From positions 1 through 64,000 of the forward strand of contig JANQGM010000033.1 in assembly GCA_028277345.1 (NCBI GenBank): 64,000 nucleotides of DNA. The letters are read 5' to 3'. The notes beneath the pieces are model-generated. The model was not told the DNA's origin. It saw only the letters and a list, made by a program, of their open reading frames with translations, and ran no database searches. Below, in pieces: positions 28,447 through 37,949 of this stretch; positions within the stretch are counted from its first letter, which is position 1, and the number at the start of each line of letters is the position of its first letter. The translations under genes were made by a program, and so were the position numbers. Origin of the DNA: Candidatus Bipolaricaulota bacterium. Lineage in GTDB: Bacteria > Bipolaricaulota > Bipolaricaulia > UBA7950 > UBA9294.

Positions 28447-28482
28447 TTGGGGCAGATGAAATGAGGTTTTCATCTGCCCCAA
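28447..28482. terminator. 15-bp perfect-stem hairpin between convergent genes
   Basis: TTGGGGCAGATGAAA-TGAGGT-TTTCATCTGCCCCAA; no clear U-tract. Confidence 0.55.
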
Positions 28483-28514
28483 CTATAAAATGCTCAAACG
28501 CAGCAACTATCGAA

Positions 28515-28949
28515 CTAGATGTCCTCCGTCACGCCAGGAAGCGTAGACTTCATTGCATTTGTGTAATTCCTCACGTATCTCCTACGCTGACTACGCGACA
28601 TCGAACTAGTGTGGTTTCTGTAGATCTGTGAAGGCGTCGGCACACCCACGCCGCCAGAAGGAAAAGAAATCAATCGATATCGATCCCAGTCATCCCGATC
28701 ATCGATTTCTTGTGCAATGTTTCGGCGATGCTGGGTAGTAGTCAGGCTGGTATCCCGGCTGTAACGATTTCGAGCCATCGAGTTTATTGCATTGTTCCCG
28801 TTATTATACCGCTCACTGTTCGACCAGCCTGTGCGGAAACCCAGCGAACGAGCATTCCAAACACTGCGATTTCCGCCAAATGCTGAAATCCCAACTGCAA
28901 TGACCAACAATGCCGCCATCGCGACCATCATTCTTCGGCTTCTGAGCAT
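28515..28949 (-). CDS. hypothetical secreted protein
   Basis: 144 aa ORF with N-terminal signal-like segment; no family recognised. Confidence 0.45.
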   Translation of the reverse strand: MLRSRRMMVAMAALLVIAVGISAFGGNRSVWNARSLGFRTGWSNSERYNNGNNAINSMARNRYSRDTSLTTTQHRRNIAQEIDDRDDWDRYRLISFPSGGVGVPTPSQIYRNHTSSMSRSQRRRYVRNYTNAMKSTLPGVTEDI

Positions 28950-29208
28950 ACTTCACCATCCTTAAGATTAGATGTCAGGAGTATACATCATCGATCACCA
29001 TGTGACACATATTTTAGCAGAAACAGTTCCATGATTTCTTTATATTTATTATATAACCGATGAATATATCATTATTTTAATTATTTCCTATATCAAACAC
29101 ACCCATACATGTTTCAGTACGAAACGGGTTGATTATCGCAATTAGTTGCTTGATGATGCATCATCAAATACGTCAAGAGGACGTGAATCTATGAACTGAA
29201 GGAGTGGG

Positions 29209-29361
29209 ATGCAGCAGGACAAAGAAACAAAGAACCAACTTGCGTATCGCACACTAGGCGAGGATTGGATCTCCGTGATCATTGGATTGGCGATCGTCCT
29301 CGTCGTTTTCCTGTTCTCTATCACCTCGATTCCGTGGCCGCTGTTTGGGGTGTTCGCATGA
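29209..29361 (+). CDS. small membrane protein, 50 aa, overlapping the start of the exporter gene
   Basis: MQQDKETKNQLAYRTLGEDWISVIIGLAIVLVVFLFSITSIPWPLFGVFA*; ATGA overlap with the next ATG; GGAG upstream. Not in ORF track. Confidence 0.65.
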   Translation: MQQDKETKNQLAYRTLGEDWISVIIGLAIVLVVFLFSITSIPWPLFGVFA

Positions 29362-30425
29362 TCGATCGACCAAACGCTTCCAAGCGCCTCGGCTTGTGGA
29401 TTGGCTTGGTTATGATCGGCATCGCGGCGATCGTGATCGCGGAGCTGGACGCGGGAATCTCAGCCTGGTTCAAGGGACAAGGGCTTGGGAAAAACCCGTT
29501 GGAGTACCCGCTCATCGCCGTGGCGCTGGGCTTGCTCGTCAACGGGATCCTGCGCGCCACTCGCACGCATGCCACCCTCGAACCGGCCATGAAGACGGAG
29601 CTGTTTCTCAAGATCGGCCTTATCCTCATGGGCGCGCGGCTGGACATCACTCAGATACTCAGCCAAGGCGCTGGCGGGCTGATTCAGGCCCTCATCATGG
29701 TGACGTCCGTCTTCTTCTTCACCTGGTGGATCGGCACCAAGCTCCGAGTCAACGAACAGCTAAAAGCGGTCATGGCGTCCGCTGTTTCCATCTGCGGCGT
29801 TTCCGCCGCCATCGCCGCCGCAGGCGCCGTCGTGGCGAAAAAGAAAGAGATCACCTACGTCACCGCCCTCGTCATCTTCACAGCCATTCCGCTGATGGTC
29901 GCCATGCCGTGGATTGCTCAAGCCCTCGGCCTGCCCGCTGATATTGCGGGAGCGTGGTTTGGTGGCAATATCGACACGACGGCCGCCGTCGTCGGCGCCG
30001 GCACTATCCATGGAGAGTCAGCTCAAGCCGTCGCGACCGTGGTGAAGATGTCCCAGAACGCGCTGATCGGCATCGCCACCTTCCTCCTCGCGCTTTATTT
30101 TATCGTTCGTGTCGAGAAGAAGCCGGACGAGAAACCGAGCGCCTTCATGATCTGGCACCGCTTCCCGAAGTTCGTCTTGGGCTTCGTGTTCGTCTCCATC
30201 CTAGCGTCGTTTGGCATCTTCAGCACTGAGATCGTCAGCGCCTTGAAGACGCTCTCCAAATGGGCGTTTGCGATGGCCTTCTTCTCCATCGGCCTTGAAC
30301 TCTCTGTCCGGGAGCTTGGCAAGATGGGGTGGCGACCGCTCGTGGTGTACGGTGCAGCCACCGTCTTCAATACCGTGTTGGCCCTCGGCGTCGCCTGGGT
30401 TGTCTTCGGCACACTCGGATTCTGA
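29358..30425 (+). CDS. YeiH/UPF0324 family putative sulfate exporter
   Basis: Polytopic; 'MGARLDITQI...SAVSICGVSAAIAAAGAV..AKKKEI..VTALVIFTAIPLMVAMPW'. Confidence 0.85.
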   Translation: MIDRPNASKRLGLWIGLVMIGIAAIVIAELDAGISAWFKGQGLGKNPLEYPLIAVALGLLVNGILRATRTHATLEPAMKTELFLKIGLILMGARLDITQILSQGAGGLIQALIMVTSVFFFTWWIGTKLRVNEQLKAVMASAVSICGVSAAIAAAGAVVAKKKEITYVTALVIFTAIPLMVAMPWIAQALGLPADIAGAWFGGNIDTTAAVVGAGTIHGESAQAVATVVKMSQNALIGIATFLLALYFIVRVEKKPDEKPSAFMIWHRFPKFVLGFVFVSILASFGIFSTEIVSALKTLSKWAFAMAFFSIGLELSVRELGKMGWRPLVVYGAATVFNTVLALGVAWVVFGTLGF

Positions 30426-30431
30426 ATTCGC

Positions 30432-31439
30432 CTATCCGTAACGAATGCGGGGATCGGCAATCGCGAGGCCAAGGTCGGCCAAGAGATTGCCCACAACCAG
30501 CACAACCGAGTAAAAGAGCATGGTCGCCCCCAACAACGCGGGATCCTGATGCGAAACCGCTCGATAGACCCAATTCCCGTAGGTGCGTATACCGAACATA
30601 CTGCTTACCAGAAACGCATTGACAAGCACCGTGGGCAGCATCATTCCGATGGTGCTGATCAGCGGATTCAAGGCATTGCGAAGAATGTGTTTGCGATAGA
30701 TGCGCGTCCCGCGAAGCCCTTTCCCGCGGGCGGTGACGATGTAGTTCTCTCCAAGCGTCTCCCGAATGCTGGATCGAAATACCTTGACGGCCACGACAAA
30801 GACCGGAATTCCAACCATGATCCATAGCGGGAGCATATGCAGGACACAACTCACGAATTTCCCCCACGACATGGAACATCCCGCATACGCATAACCGCAG
30901 AGTCCCCACATTGTAGAGCGAGCCATGAGGGAATCTCCGACGCGGCCGTAGAAGGCCAAGAAGGCGCCCGCCATGTAAAAACCCGGCATGGCCAGCATGG
31001 GCATGCCAATCACATTGACAGCCCCATAGAGCCACGCCCCACGTCGCGATGCCGACACCATGCCCACGGGAATGGCGACAAGCCAGGCAATGAGAACGGC
31101 AACGCCCGAGATCAGCAGCGTGTTGGTGATCGGACCGCCCATTCGGAAGAACTCGTTGCGAATGGGGGCCTGCAAATAGAGCGAGTATCCGAAATCCCCA
31201 CGGAACAGAACCCGTCCGTACCATCTCACGAATTGCACCGTCCAATGTTTGTTCAGACCATAGGCCTCACCCAAGGCCTCGTGGGTCTCGTCAACCGGCA
31301 GCCCGGCCAAGGCGATACCGATTTTCATCGGCGTGAAGAAATCGCCCGGCAGGATTAGCATAATCACGAAATTGAAGAAGGCGGCCCAGGAAATGATCAA
31401 AAAAGCAAGCAAGGTGCGCTTGAGTAAATACTTCAACAC
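30432..31439 (-). CDS. ABC transporter permease, DppB/OppB-like
   Basis: Polytopic; EAA-like loop 'VFRSSIRETLGENYIVTARGKGLRGTRIYRKHILRNALNPLIS'. Confidence 0.88.
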   Translation of the reverse strand: MLKYLLKRTLLAFLIISWAAFFNFVIMLILPGDFFTPMKIGIALAGLPVDETHEALGEAYGLNKHWTVQFVRWYGRVLFRGDFGYSLYLQAPIRNEFFRMGGPITNTLLISGVAVLIAWLVAIPVGMVSASRRGAWLYGAVNVIGMPMLAMPGFYMAGAFLAFYGRVGDSLMARSTMWGLCGYAYAGCSMSWGKFVSCVLHMLPLWIMVGIPVFVVAVKVFRSSIRETLGENYIVTARGKGLRGTRIYRKHILRNALNPLISTIGMMLPTVLVNAFLVSSMFGIRTYGNWVYRAVSHQDPALLGATMLFYSVVLVVGNLLADLGLAIADPRIRYG

Positions 31440-31560
31440 GATTGACTCCGTTCAGGCCGACTCGTCGTGACAGAGGGTGTTTCCGCTCTTTTCGATCGAT
31501 TTCCATACATAGTATCATAAGGAAATGTGAAAACTCGATCATGCGAACCTAGGAGGACTC

Positions 31561-31944
31561 ATGAATCAACAGCCAGCTTCCGTTCCCAAAGAAACCCTTG
31601 AGGAACGGCGCTCCCGTGAGATCGTGAAGGCAGCCGCCCGGAATCTCGCTCGAGGAAGCGGATGGATGAAGTTTCTCGCCATTCTCACGATCATCAGCTC
31701 GATCACAAGCCTCATCTTTCAGTGGTGGACCGTCTTCTATCTCTGGATCACGCTATGGACAGCCTTCCTGCTGTTTCACTCGGCGTCGCTTGTCGGACAG
31801 GCTGCTGAATTCGGAGAAGCGACGAAATTGAACGAAGCAATGGATCGGCTCCGTCTCTATTTCAAGATCTCGGGGATCGTCGCGGTCATCGGCTTACTCG
31901 TCGGCCTTTTCACCCTGATTGTCACAGCCCCTTGGATAGGCTAG
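31561..31944 (+). CDS. small multi-TM (2TM-domain) membrane protein
   Basis: Hydrophobic segments and RBS; no specific family. Confidence 0.55.
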   Translation: MNQQPASVPKETLEERRSREIVKAAARNLARGSGWMKFLAILTIISSITSLIFQWWTVFYLWITLWTAFLLFHSASLVGQAAEFGEATKLNEAMDRLRLYFKISGIVAVIGLLVGLFTLIVTAPWIG

Positions 31945-32045
31945 AGAGCCGACCTCCTGCCAGCTGAAGAGTCCGTATCCCGCTCTTTCCATAGTCTTCG
32001 ACAGCCTGCATTCAGTCCGTAGCCATCGTGGATGGAGCATCGCGA

Positions 32046-32744
32046 TCAATCCGTCTTGCTGCGCATCGCTTGAATGGCCGCCCGCCACTCAAACCCTTCG
32101 GGAGCAATCGTGATCGCCTTTTCCATCACCAGCAAGAGGCCGATCACGCACCCCTTCTGAGCCATTTGCTTGAACTCGGAGTCGATGAAAAACAGCCCCG
32201 CATAGGAGAGAACGGATGCCAGCAACAGAAACGTATTCCAATAGAACACCCAGTGCGGAATCGACGACCGCAACTCAACCAGGAAGAAGAGGGCAAAGAA
32301 GAACATCGTTCCAAACAAGATGCCCATGCCGATCGAATGCCAGAGATGGTTCAAGTCATTCGGCGTGATGGCAACGAAGAAACCGATGCTCCCAACGAAC
32401 GCGAGAAACGCTTTCACCGATCGATTCCGGAGTGCCCGATTGACCACATAGCGAACTCCAATCAGCAAGATGGCGACGCCACTGGCGATCAATCCCGCGG
32501 AAAAAACGAGGCGAGAGAGCAGATTGCCTCGTCCCTCTTCGGTCAGGATTTGGCCGAACCGGCTAAACGGCGTATGCCAGAAGCTGAAGGGATCGCGGTA
32601 GAAGAAGAGCGCCACAATGAGCATGACGGGAATGATGAGACAGACGAAAAAGAACAGCTTGCTGATCTCGGGGTCATACGACGGCCTCCGGTCCCCGGAC
32701 GGCGTCGGACCGAATTCTTCCTTGACGTTCGGAACGAGATTCAT
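32046..32744 (-). CDS. polytopic membrane protein, DUF998-like
   Basis: Six or so hydrophobic segments; 'FRDPFSFWHTPFSRFGQ'. Confidence 0.5.
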   Translation of the reverse strand: MNLVPNVKEEFGPTPSGDRRPSYDPEISKLFFFVCLIIPVMLIVALFFYRDPFSFWHTPFSRFGQILTEEGRGNLLSRLVFSAGLIASGVAILLIGVRYVVNRALRNRSVKAFLAFVGSIGFFVAITPNDLNHLWHSIGMGILFGTMFFFALFFLVELRSSIPHWVFYWNTFLLLASVLSYAGLFFIDSEFKQMAQKGCVIGLLLVMEKAITIAPEGFEWRAAIQAMRSKTD

Positions 32745-32870
32745 GGTTCCCCCCTACCTCGCTTCGTACTGACTCCAGCTACATCCACAGTTTACCATAC
32801 CTCGCCGCGGGATCGACGGCCAACACGCGCAGCGAGCGGCTTCAGATCACGAAAATGACGGAGGCAGATC

Positions 32871-33440
32871 GTGAGAATCCGAAAGGCAATCGCAAACGAC
32901 GTTGCCGGCATTCGTCGGTTGCTTGATGAGCAGAATACGTTTAACACGGAGCTTCAACCCACGGTGTTCCGGAGAAGCTCAGTGCCAAGCCTGCGCGTCG
33001 AATCCATCTTCGACGATGAAGCATCGCAGATGTGGGTCGCTGAATGCCAAGGGCGACTGGTGGGATTCATCGAGTTTCCCATCCGGGAAACCAAGAACCT
33101 CCCCGTTCTGGTCCCGCGAACGTACGTATACATTCAGGAGCTCATCGTGTCCGAAGCATGGCAATCCCGCGGCGTTGGGACTGAATTGATGGAGGCCGCT
33201 CGGTCGTGGACACGCGATCACGGAATACGATCTCTGCGCACATCGGTGGTTCCCCATAATGAGTCCGCTCTCGCCTTCTATCGACGGCAGGGGTTCGACG
33301 ATCTTTATGGTAACCATCGAAGCCTCCCTATAAGGCATCCCTGCAGAGGTATGAGCGACGCGGGGCACCCTCGACCGCGAACCGATGAGGCCCTTCTCTC
33401 CTCTACTGTCTCGCAGGCAAAGAAGCTGCCATGCGTGTGA
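32871..33440 (+). CDS. GNAT family N-acetyltransferase
   Basis: 'VYIQELIVSEAWQSRGVGTELMEAARSWTRDHGIRSLRTSVVPHNESALAFYRRQGF'. Confidence 0.85.
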   Translation: MRIRKAIANDVAGIRRLLDEQNTFNTELQPTVFRRSSVPSLRVESIFDDEASQMWVAECQGRLVGFIEFPIRETKNLPVLVPRTYVYIQELIVSEAWQSRGVGTELMEAARSWTRDHGIRSLRTSVVPHNESALAFYRRQGFDDLYGNHRSLPIRHPCRGMSDAGHPRPRTDEALLSSTVSQAKKLPCV

Positions 33441-33485
33441 GAGGTTTTACAGTCACCTACACTCATCCCACAGAGGAGTACCGCA

Positions 33486-34744
33486 ATGACTGAGAACGGG
33501 TGGGCAAAACGCTTCTTCACCATTTGGATCGGCCAGCAGCTCTCGTGGATTGGAAGCCGCGCTGGAGGTTTCGCCTTGGTGTGGTGGCTGACTCAGGAAA
33601 CTGGCTCAGCCCAAGTCTTAGCCACAGCCACCTTGGGATTGATTCTGCCAACTGTCCTCCTTGGGCCAATCGCAGGCGCCTATGTCGATCGGTGGAATCG
33701 TCGACTCACCATTCTTCTCGCCGATACCTTCATCGCCCTGGTTTCGCTTCTATTAGCCTACCTGTTCTGGACCGAGAAGATGCAGATTTGGCATGTCTAC
33801 GTGGTGATCGTTGCCCGAGCCATTGGTGGCGCCTTTCATGGTCCTGCGATTACGGCATCCACAACGATGCTTGTGCCGGAGCATGCTCTGACGCGGATCG
33901 CCGGCCTCAATCAAAGCATGAACGGGGCTCTCCATGTCACGGGACCTCTGTTGGGAGCCCTTCTGATCAGCCTTCTTCCCGTTCACGGTGTCATGCTCAT
34001 CGATGTCGGAACCGCCATCTTCGCGCTCCTTCCCCTTTTGTTCTTGCGCATTCCGCAACCTGAGCCGACCACGACTGCCGGGCGAGAACGGCTCAGGACC
34101 TCCATCATGATTGCATGTCAATGGGTATGGATGCATCGCGGCGTCTTCTACATTGTTGCCTTGGCCGGATTGATGAACTTCATCATCAATCCGTGTTTGT
34201 TCTCCTCCCACTGCTGGTAACACAGCACTTCAGCGGAACGGCCCTTCATCTCGGCTGGCTGCAATCGGCGTCTGGCATCGGGCTTATCGCTGGAGGCTTC
34301 TTGCTTTCCGTTTGGGGCGGATTTCGCCGCAAGGTCGTCACTACGTATGTAGGTGGCGGTCTACAAGGATTGGCGCTGGTGGTGTTAGGAGCCACGCCGT
34401 CTCATCTCTTTCCGGTCGCTGTCGCCGCCATGGTCGCCAACGGACTCCTCAACGCGCTATACAACGGCCCCATGGTGGCCCTTGCGCAGGCGGTTGTTCC
34501 CGCCGGCATGCAGGGACGCGTGTTTACACTGATGAATAGCGTTGCGCAGGGCGTTTACCCGATCAGCCTCGCCGTGGTCGGCCCGGTTGTGGGGTGGATT
34601 GGCATTCGGAGCTGGTACATTGGCGGAGGCGTCATCGTCTTCGCGGTCTGCATGCTGGCCCTCTTCATCCCCTCGATCGCTCACCTGGAAGAGACCCTCT
34701 CTCGCGGGGAGAAAACGCCTGGCGATGATTCAGCGAGTGCCTAA
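33486..34744 (+). pseudogene. MFS transporter split by an apparent -1 frameshift near 34190
   Basis: Frame 0 ORF 33486-34220 ends '...LMNFIINPCLFSSHCW*'; frame 2 continues 'VFVLLPLLVTQHFSGTALHLGWLQSASGIG...' as a normal MFS C-half. Confidence 0.8.
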
Positions 34745-34801
34745 CCCTATCGGCTTCTTCAGTACAATGGGCGCATCAGAGATCCCAAGGAGTGTGCTTC
34801 G

Positions 34802-36268
34802 ATGGCTGATGACAAGGCAGCGCAAACCGCTCAATCCAACGCCGACCCCAAAGAAAAGGTGAGAACCTTACTGGGGATCGAACCTGTCGAAACTCAGCAT
34901 GAGATTGACCTTGGCGGGAAGACCATCCACTATACGGCGCGATCCGGGGCCATGCCTCTTGTGGATGTGTTCGGAGAGACCGAAGCCGAGCTTTTCTTTA
35001 CCGCCTATGAGCTAGCCAACGTTGACGATCCTTCAACGCGTCCTCTGACGTTTGTGTTCAATGGAGGACCGGGGTCCGCTTCCGTTTGGCTTCATATGGG
35101 CGCGCTTGGCCCCAAACGAGTGGTAATGGAGCCCGAGGGATGGATGCCGTCTCCGCCGTTTCGGTATGAAAACAACGTCCATACCTGGCTCGATCGTACG
35201 GATCTGGTATTCATCGACCCCGTTGGAACGGGCTATTCACGCGCCGCCAAAGAGGAGTTGGACAAGAAGTTCATGAGTTACAAAGGCGATATCGAATCCG
35301 TCGGGGAATTCATCCGCCTCTACCTCACCCGGTATCGACGATGGATGTCGCCCCTCTATCTCGCTGGGGAAAGCTATGGGACGACCCGCGCCGCCGCCCT
35401 TTCGGGGCATCTCGTCGATCGAGGCATCGCCTTCAACGGGATTGTTCTGATTTCTACCGTTCTCGACTTCCTATCGATTCGCTTCGTGGAATCCAACGAT
35501 CTTCCTTTTCAGCTGTTCGTTCCCACCTACGCCGCGACAGCATGGTATCACAAGAAATTGCCGGATGAACTCCAGGCATTATCGCTTGAGGACTTGATGA
35601 ATCGAGTGCGCGCCTTCTCGGAGACCGAACTCACCTGTGCATTGACCAAAGGGGATCAGCTGAGCGACGTGAATCGAGCAAACGTCGCTCAAGCACTAGC
35701 CGATTACACGGGTCTGCAGGAAACGTACGTTCAGGGAACGAATCTGAGAATCAACATTCATCGATTCTGTAAGGAATTGCTACGAGGGCAACGACGAAGC
35801 GTCGGACGACTCGATTCGCGATTCAAGGGGATGGAAGCATCCGATGCGACCGCTCAGCCTGAGTTCGATCCGTCACTCGTGGCGATCACTCCCCCCTACA
35901 CCGCTGTCATGAATCACTATGCCCGGACGGAGTTGGGGATTGAAACCGATCTCGTTTACGAAACCTTGAGTTTCGATGTCAACCAGAAGTGGGAATGGGA
36001 GAAGGGGATGATGCCAGCGACAGGAGAGATCCTTCGTTCGGCCCTGGCCAAAAACCCGCACATGAAGGTCTTCGTTGGCCAGGGCTACTACGATTTAGCC
36101 ACGCCGACCTTTGCGACCGAGTACATGATCAGCCACATGAACGTCGATCCCGAGATTCGCAAGAACATTGTCACGAAGTACTACGAAGCCGGGCATATGT
36201 TCTACTTGGATATCGATTCGCTATCTGCTTTCAAATCGGATATTGACGCGTTCATTCACGAGAGTTAG
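34802..36268 (+). CDS. peptidase S10 (serine carboxypeptidase-like)
   Basis: 'VFNGGPGSASVWLHMGALGPKRV', 'GTGYSRA', 'AGESYGTTRAAALSGHL'. Confidence 0.9.
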   Translation: MADDKAAQTAQSNADPKEKVRTLLGIEPVETQHEIDLGGKTIHYTARSGAMPLVDVFGETEAELFFTAYELANVDDPSTRPLTFVFNGGPGSASVWLHMGALGPKRVVMEPEGWMPSPPFRYENNVHTWLDRTDLVFIDPVGTGYSRAAKEELDKKFMSYKGDIESVGEFIRLYLTRYRRWMSPLYLAGESYGTTRAAALSGHLVDRGIAFNGIVLISTVLDFLSIRFVESNDLPFQLFVPTYAATAWYHKKLPDELQALSLEDLMNRVRAFSETELTCALTKGDQLSDVNRANVAQALADYTGLQETYVQGTNLRINIHRFCKELLRGQRRSVGRLDSRFKGMEASDATAQPEFDPSLVAITPPYTAVMNHYARTELGIETDLVYETLSFDVNQKWEWEKGMMPATGEILRSALAKNPHMKVFVGQGYYDLATPTFATEYMISHMNVDPEIRKNIVTKYYEAGHMFYLDIDSLSAFKSDIDAFIHES

Positions 36269-36276
36269 GCACATCA

Positions 36277-36309
36277 CGAAAGCGGCGGACGGCACATCCG
36301 CCGCTTTCG
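36277..36309 (+). terminator. Rho-independent terminator
   Basis: CGAAAGCGGCGGA-cggcaca-TCCGCCGCTTTCG, 13-bp stem then pyrimidine-rich CCTCTTCCTTT. Confidence 0.75.
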
Positions 36310-36338
36310 CCTCTTCCTTTATCCCCTTCACGTAGGGT

Positions 36339-36638
36339 ATGCTTCGATCTATGACACCTTCCGATGACCTGCGAACTCGTCGTCTGACACTTCTGAAACA
36401 AATTCTCGTCGCTGGACATCGGTGTCCATCGTGTGGGGATCGGTTGATCTCCAAGCCATTGCCGGAGATCGCGGCCGACTGGTCCTATTCCATGGATCGA
36501 TGGACCGCGCGGCTTCTCCGGAATCGCCCCGCTCCGAATTCGCACAACACCAAGAACGCGACACCTCGTTACTGCGAGCGTTGTCGGCTATGGTTCTCGG
36601 GCCGATGGAGCTACTGGCACGAGAACGCCTCGATCTAA
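36339..36638 (+). CDS. small zinc-ribbon protein
   Basis: CPSCG ... YCERC pairs; paralogous to 37319-37603. Confidence 0.65.
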   Translation: MLRSMTPSDDLRTRRLTLLKQILVAGHRCPSCGDRLISKPLPEIAADWSYSMDRWTARLLRNRPAPNSHNTKNATPRYCERCRLWFSGRWSYWHENASI

Positions 36639-37270
36639 TGACCGCCCAGAAACACCTCGTCTACCATGCCTCGACCGTTACTGGATTGCAGCGTCTCGAA
36701 CCTCGTCGTTCGACGCACGGGATCTCATGGGTGTACGCCATGCGTGAGGCGGCTCATGCCGTCGCTTTTCTAGGTCACATCGACGATTTGCACATCGCAA
36801 AAACAACCCATAACGGAAAGCTTGTTCTTACTGAGAGACATCCGGATGCCCTCGGCCTCTATCTTGGACTCACGGGCTCGCTTTATTCCCTTTCGGACGC
36901 CACATTCGAATCCGGGCACACGGACTGGGAGTGTGAAGTGGTTTCAGCTGTTGCCGTTTCCGTACTTCACGAGGAGCTGATCCCTGATGCGTTTGAGGCC
37001 CTTCTCGACTGGGAACGTACGCGACACGCAACCCTCTTCCGCTATCCGAACCGCCCCGCCGACGTGCCGAAGGATGATGTGGATCTCGTTGAGAAGGCGG
37101 CGGTTTTCGCGAGCTGGGAGGGAAACGCAGACGACATCCGTCGTCGGATCCGCCAGTATCATCCGCATCTCATGCCGGAATTTGAGGCATTGCTCGGATC
37201 GCCGCGCATCCCTCAGCTCAGTATGAAGTATGGGATTCCTCATGAGCGAAGCCGATTGTCCTCACCCTGA
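36638..37270 (+). CDS. uncharacterised family; possible ADP-ribosyltransferase-like fold
   Basis: TAATG overlap with the zinc-ribbon gene; 'LVYHASTVTGLQRLEPRRSTHGISWVYAMREAAHAVAFLG' shares the H-x-S ... Y pattern of a widespread hypothetical family. Confidence 0.5.
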   Translation: MTAQKHLVYHASTVTGLQRLEPRRSTHGISWVYAMREAAHAVAFLGHIDDLHIAKTTHNGKLVLTERHPDALGLYLGLTGSLYSLSDATFESGHTDWECEVVSAVAVSVLHEELIPDAFEALLDWERTRHATLFRYPNRPADVPKDDVDLVEKAAVFASWEGNADDIRRRIRQYHPHLMPEFEALLGSPRIPQLSMKYGIPHERSRLSSP

Positions 37271-37318
37271 TCTAAAGCTCGGTTTGCCGAAATCGACCGG
37301 CGATGTATCCTCACATTA

Positions 37319-37603
37319 ATGACAACAAATGATCGCCTTCGATCACAGCCGATTCAAAGGATGGAGAGGTTCTTCGTTCGAGTTGGGATTTGTCCAAGTT
37401 GCAAACGTCGGCTATCCCAGGTTCAGCTCTCCGACGTCGCTCATTCATGGACCTGGTCAACAACTCGCTACTCCGCACGAACCGTCGACGGAGGACTCAA
37501 CGCCCGGAAGAGCCATCTTGTTGATGATGGTGTGACTCTGTATTGCCAGCGCTGCAAAATCTGGTATCGAGCTGGGCGGAAGTACTGGAGGAAGTCATCA
37601 TGA
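37319..37603 (+). CDS. small zinc-ribbon protein, paralogue of 36339-36638
   Basis: 'GICPSCKRRLSQVQLSDVAHSWTWSTTRYSARTV...LYCQRCKIWYRAGRKYWRK' aligns to the first copy. Confidence 0.65.
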   Translation: MTTNDRLRSQPIQRMERFFVRVGICPSCKRRLSQVQLSDVAHSWTWSTTRYSARTVDGGLNARKSHLVDDGVTLYCQRCKIWYRAGRKYWRKSS

Positions 37604-37842
37604 ATCTTGCACTCGCGCTAACGTTTGTGTTTGGCTTCGCCTGCGGCCTTCTCTGCATCGCGATCATGCCTCAGCTTGAAGCATTTGCTCGGATCATCGC
37701 GCATCCCTCAGCTCAGCATGAAGTACGGAATCCCTGCCTATCGAACGGCTCCGAGGTCCAGGGCCGGGCCTCCCTCCGAGGACTGAGCCTTCGGGACGTG
37801 TATGCGAGGATCTGCGAGAGCGTGGATAGTTTCCGCTGCTGA
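37600..37842 (+). CDS. chimeric small membrane ORF: N-terminal TM fused to a frame-shifted remnant of the 36638-37270 family
   Basis: ATGA overlap with 37603 stop; N-terminus like 37950 ORF; 37676-37735 is a duplicate of 37182-37240. Confidence 0.5.
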   Translation: MNLALALTFVFGFACGLLCIAIMPQLEAFARIIAHPSAQHEVRNPCLSNGSEVQGRASLRGLSLRDVYARICESVDSFRC

Positions 37843-37949
37843 AGCAACTCGGATTGCGCGTGAACGGTCGGGCCGTTTCTTTCGGCGATGAGGGTCTTTG
37901 TTTTCTAGGTTAATGGGTCATATCCTCAGTCAAGCTGAAGGGAGGCAAC

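Noticed and set aside
29282-29941. 219-aa plus-strand ORF inside the YeiH-type exporter gene
   Set aside because: Arg/His/Gly-rich out-of-frame shadow of a clear membrane transporter CDS.
30367-31245. 292-aa minus-strand ORF
   Set aside because: Overlaps the ABC permease in another frame; composition typical of shadow ORFs.
32028-32858. 276-aa plus-strand ORF
   Set aside because: Antisense to the 32046-32744 membrane protein; Arg/Gln/Glu-rich shadow composition.
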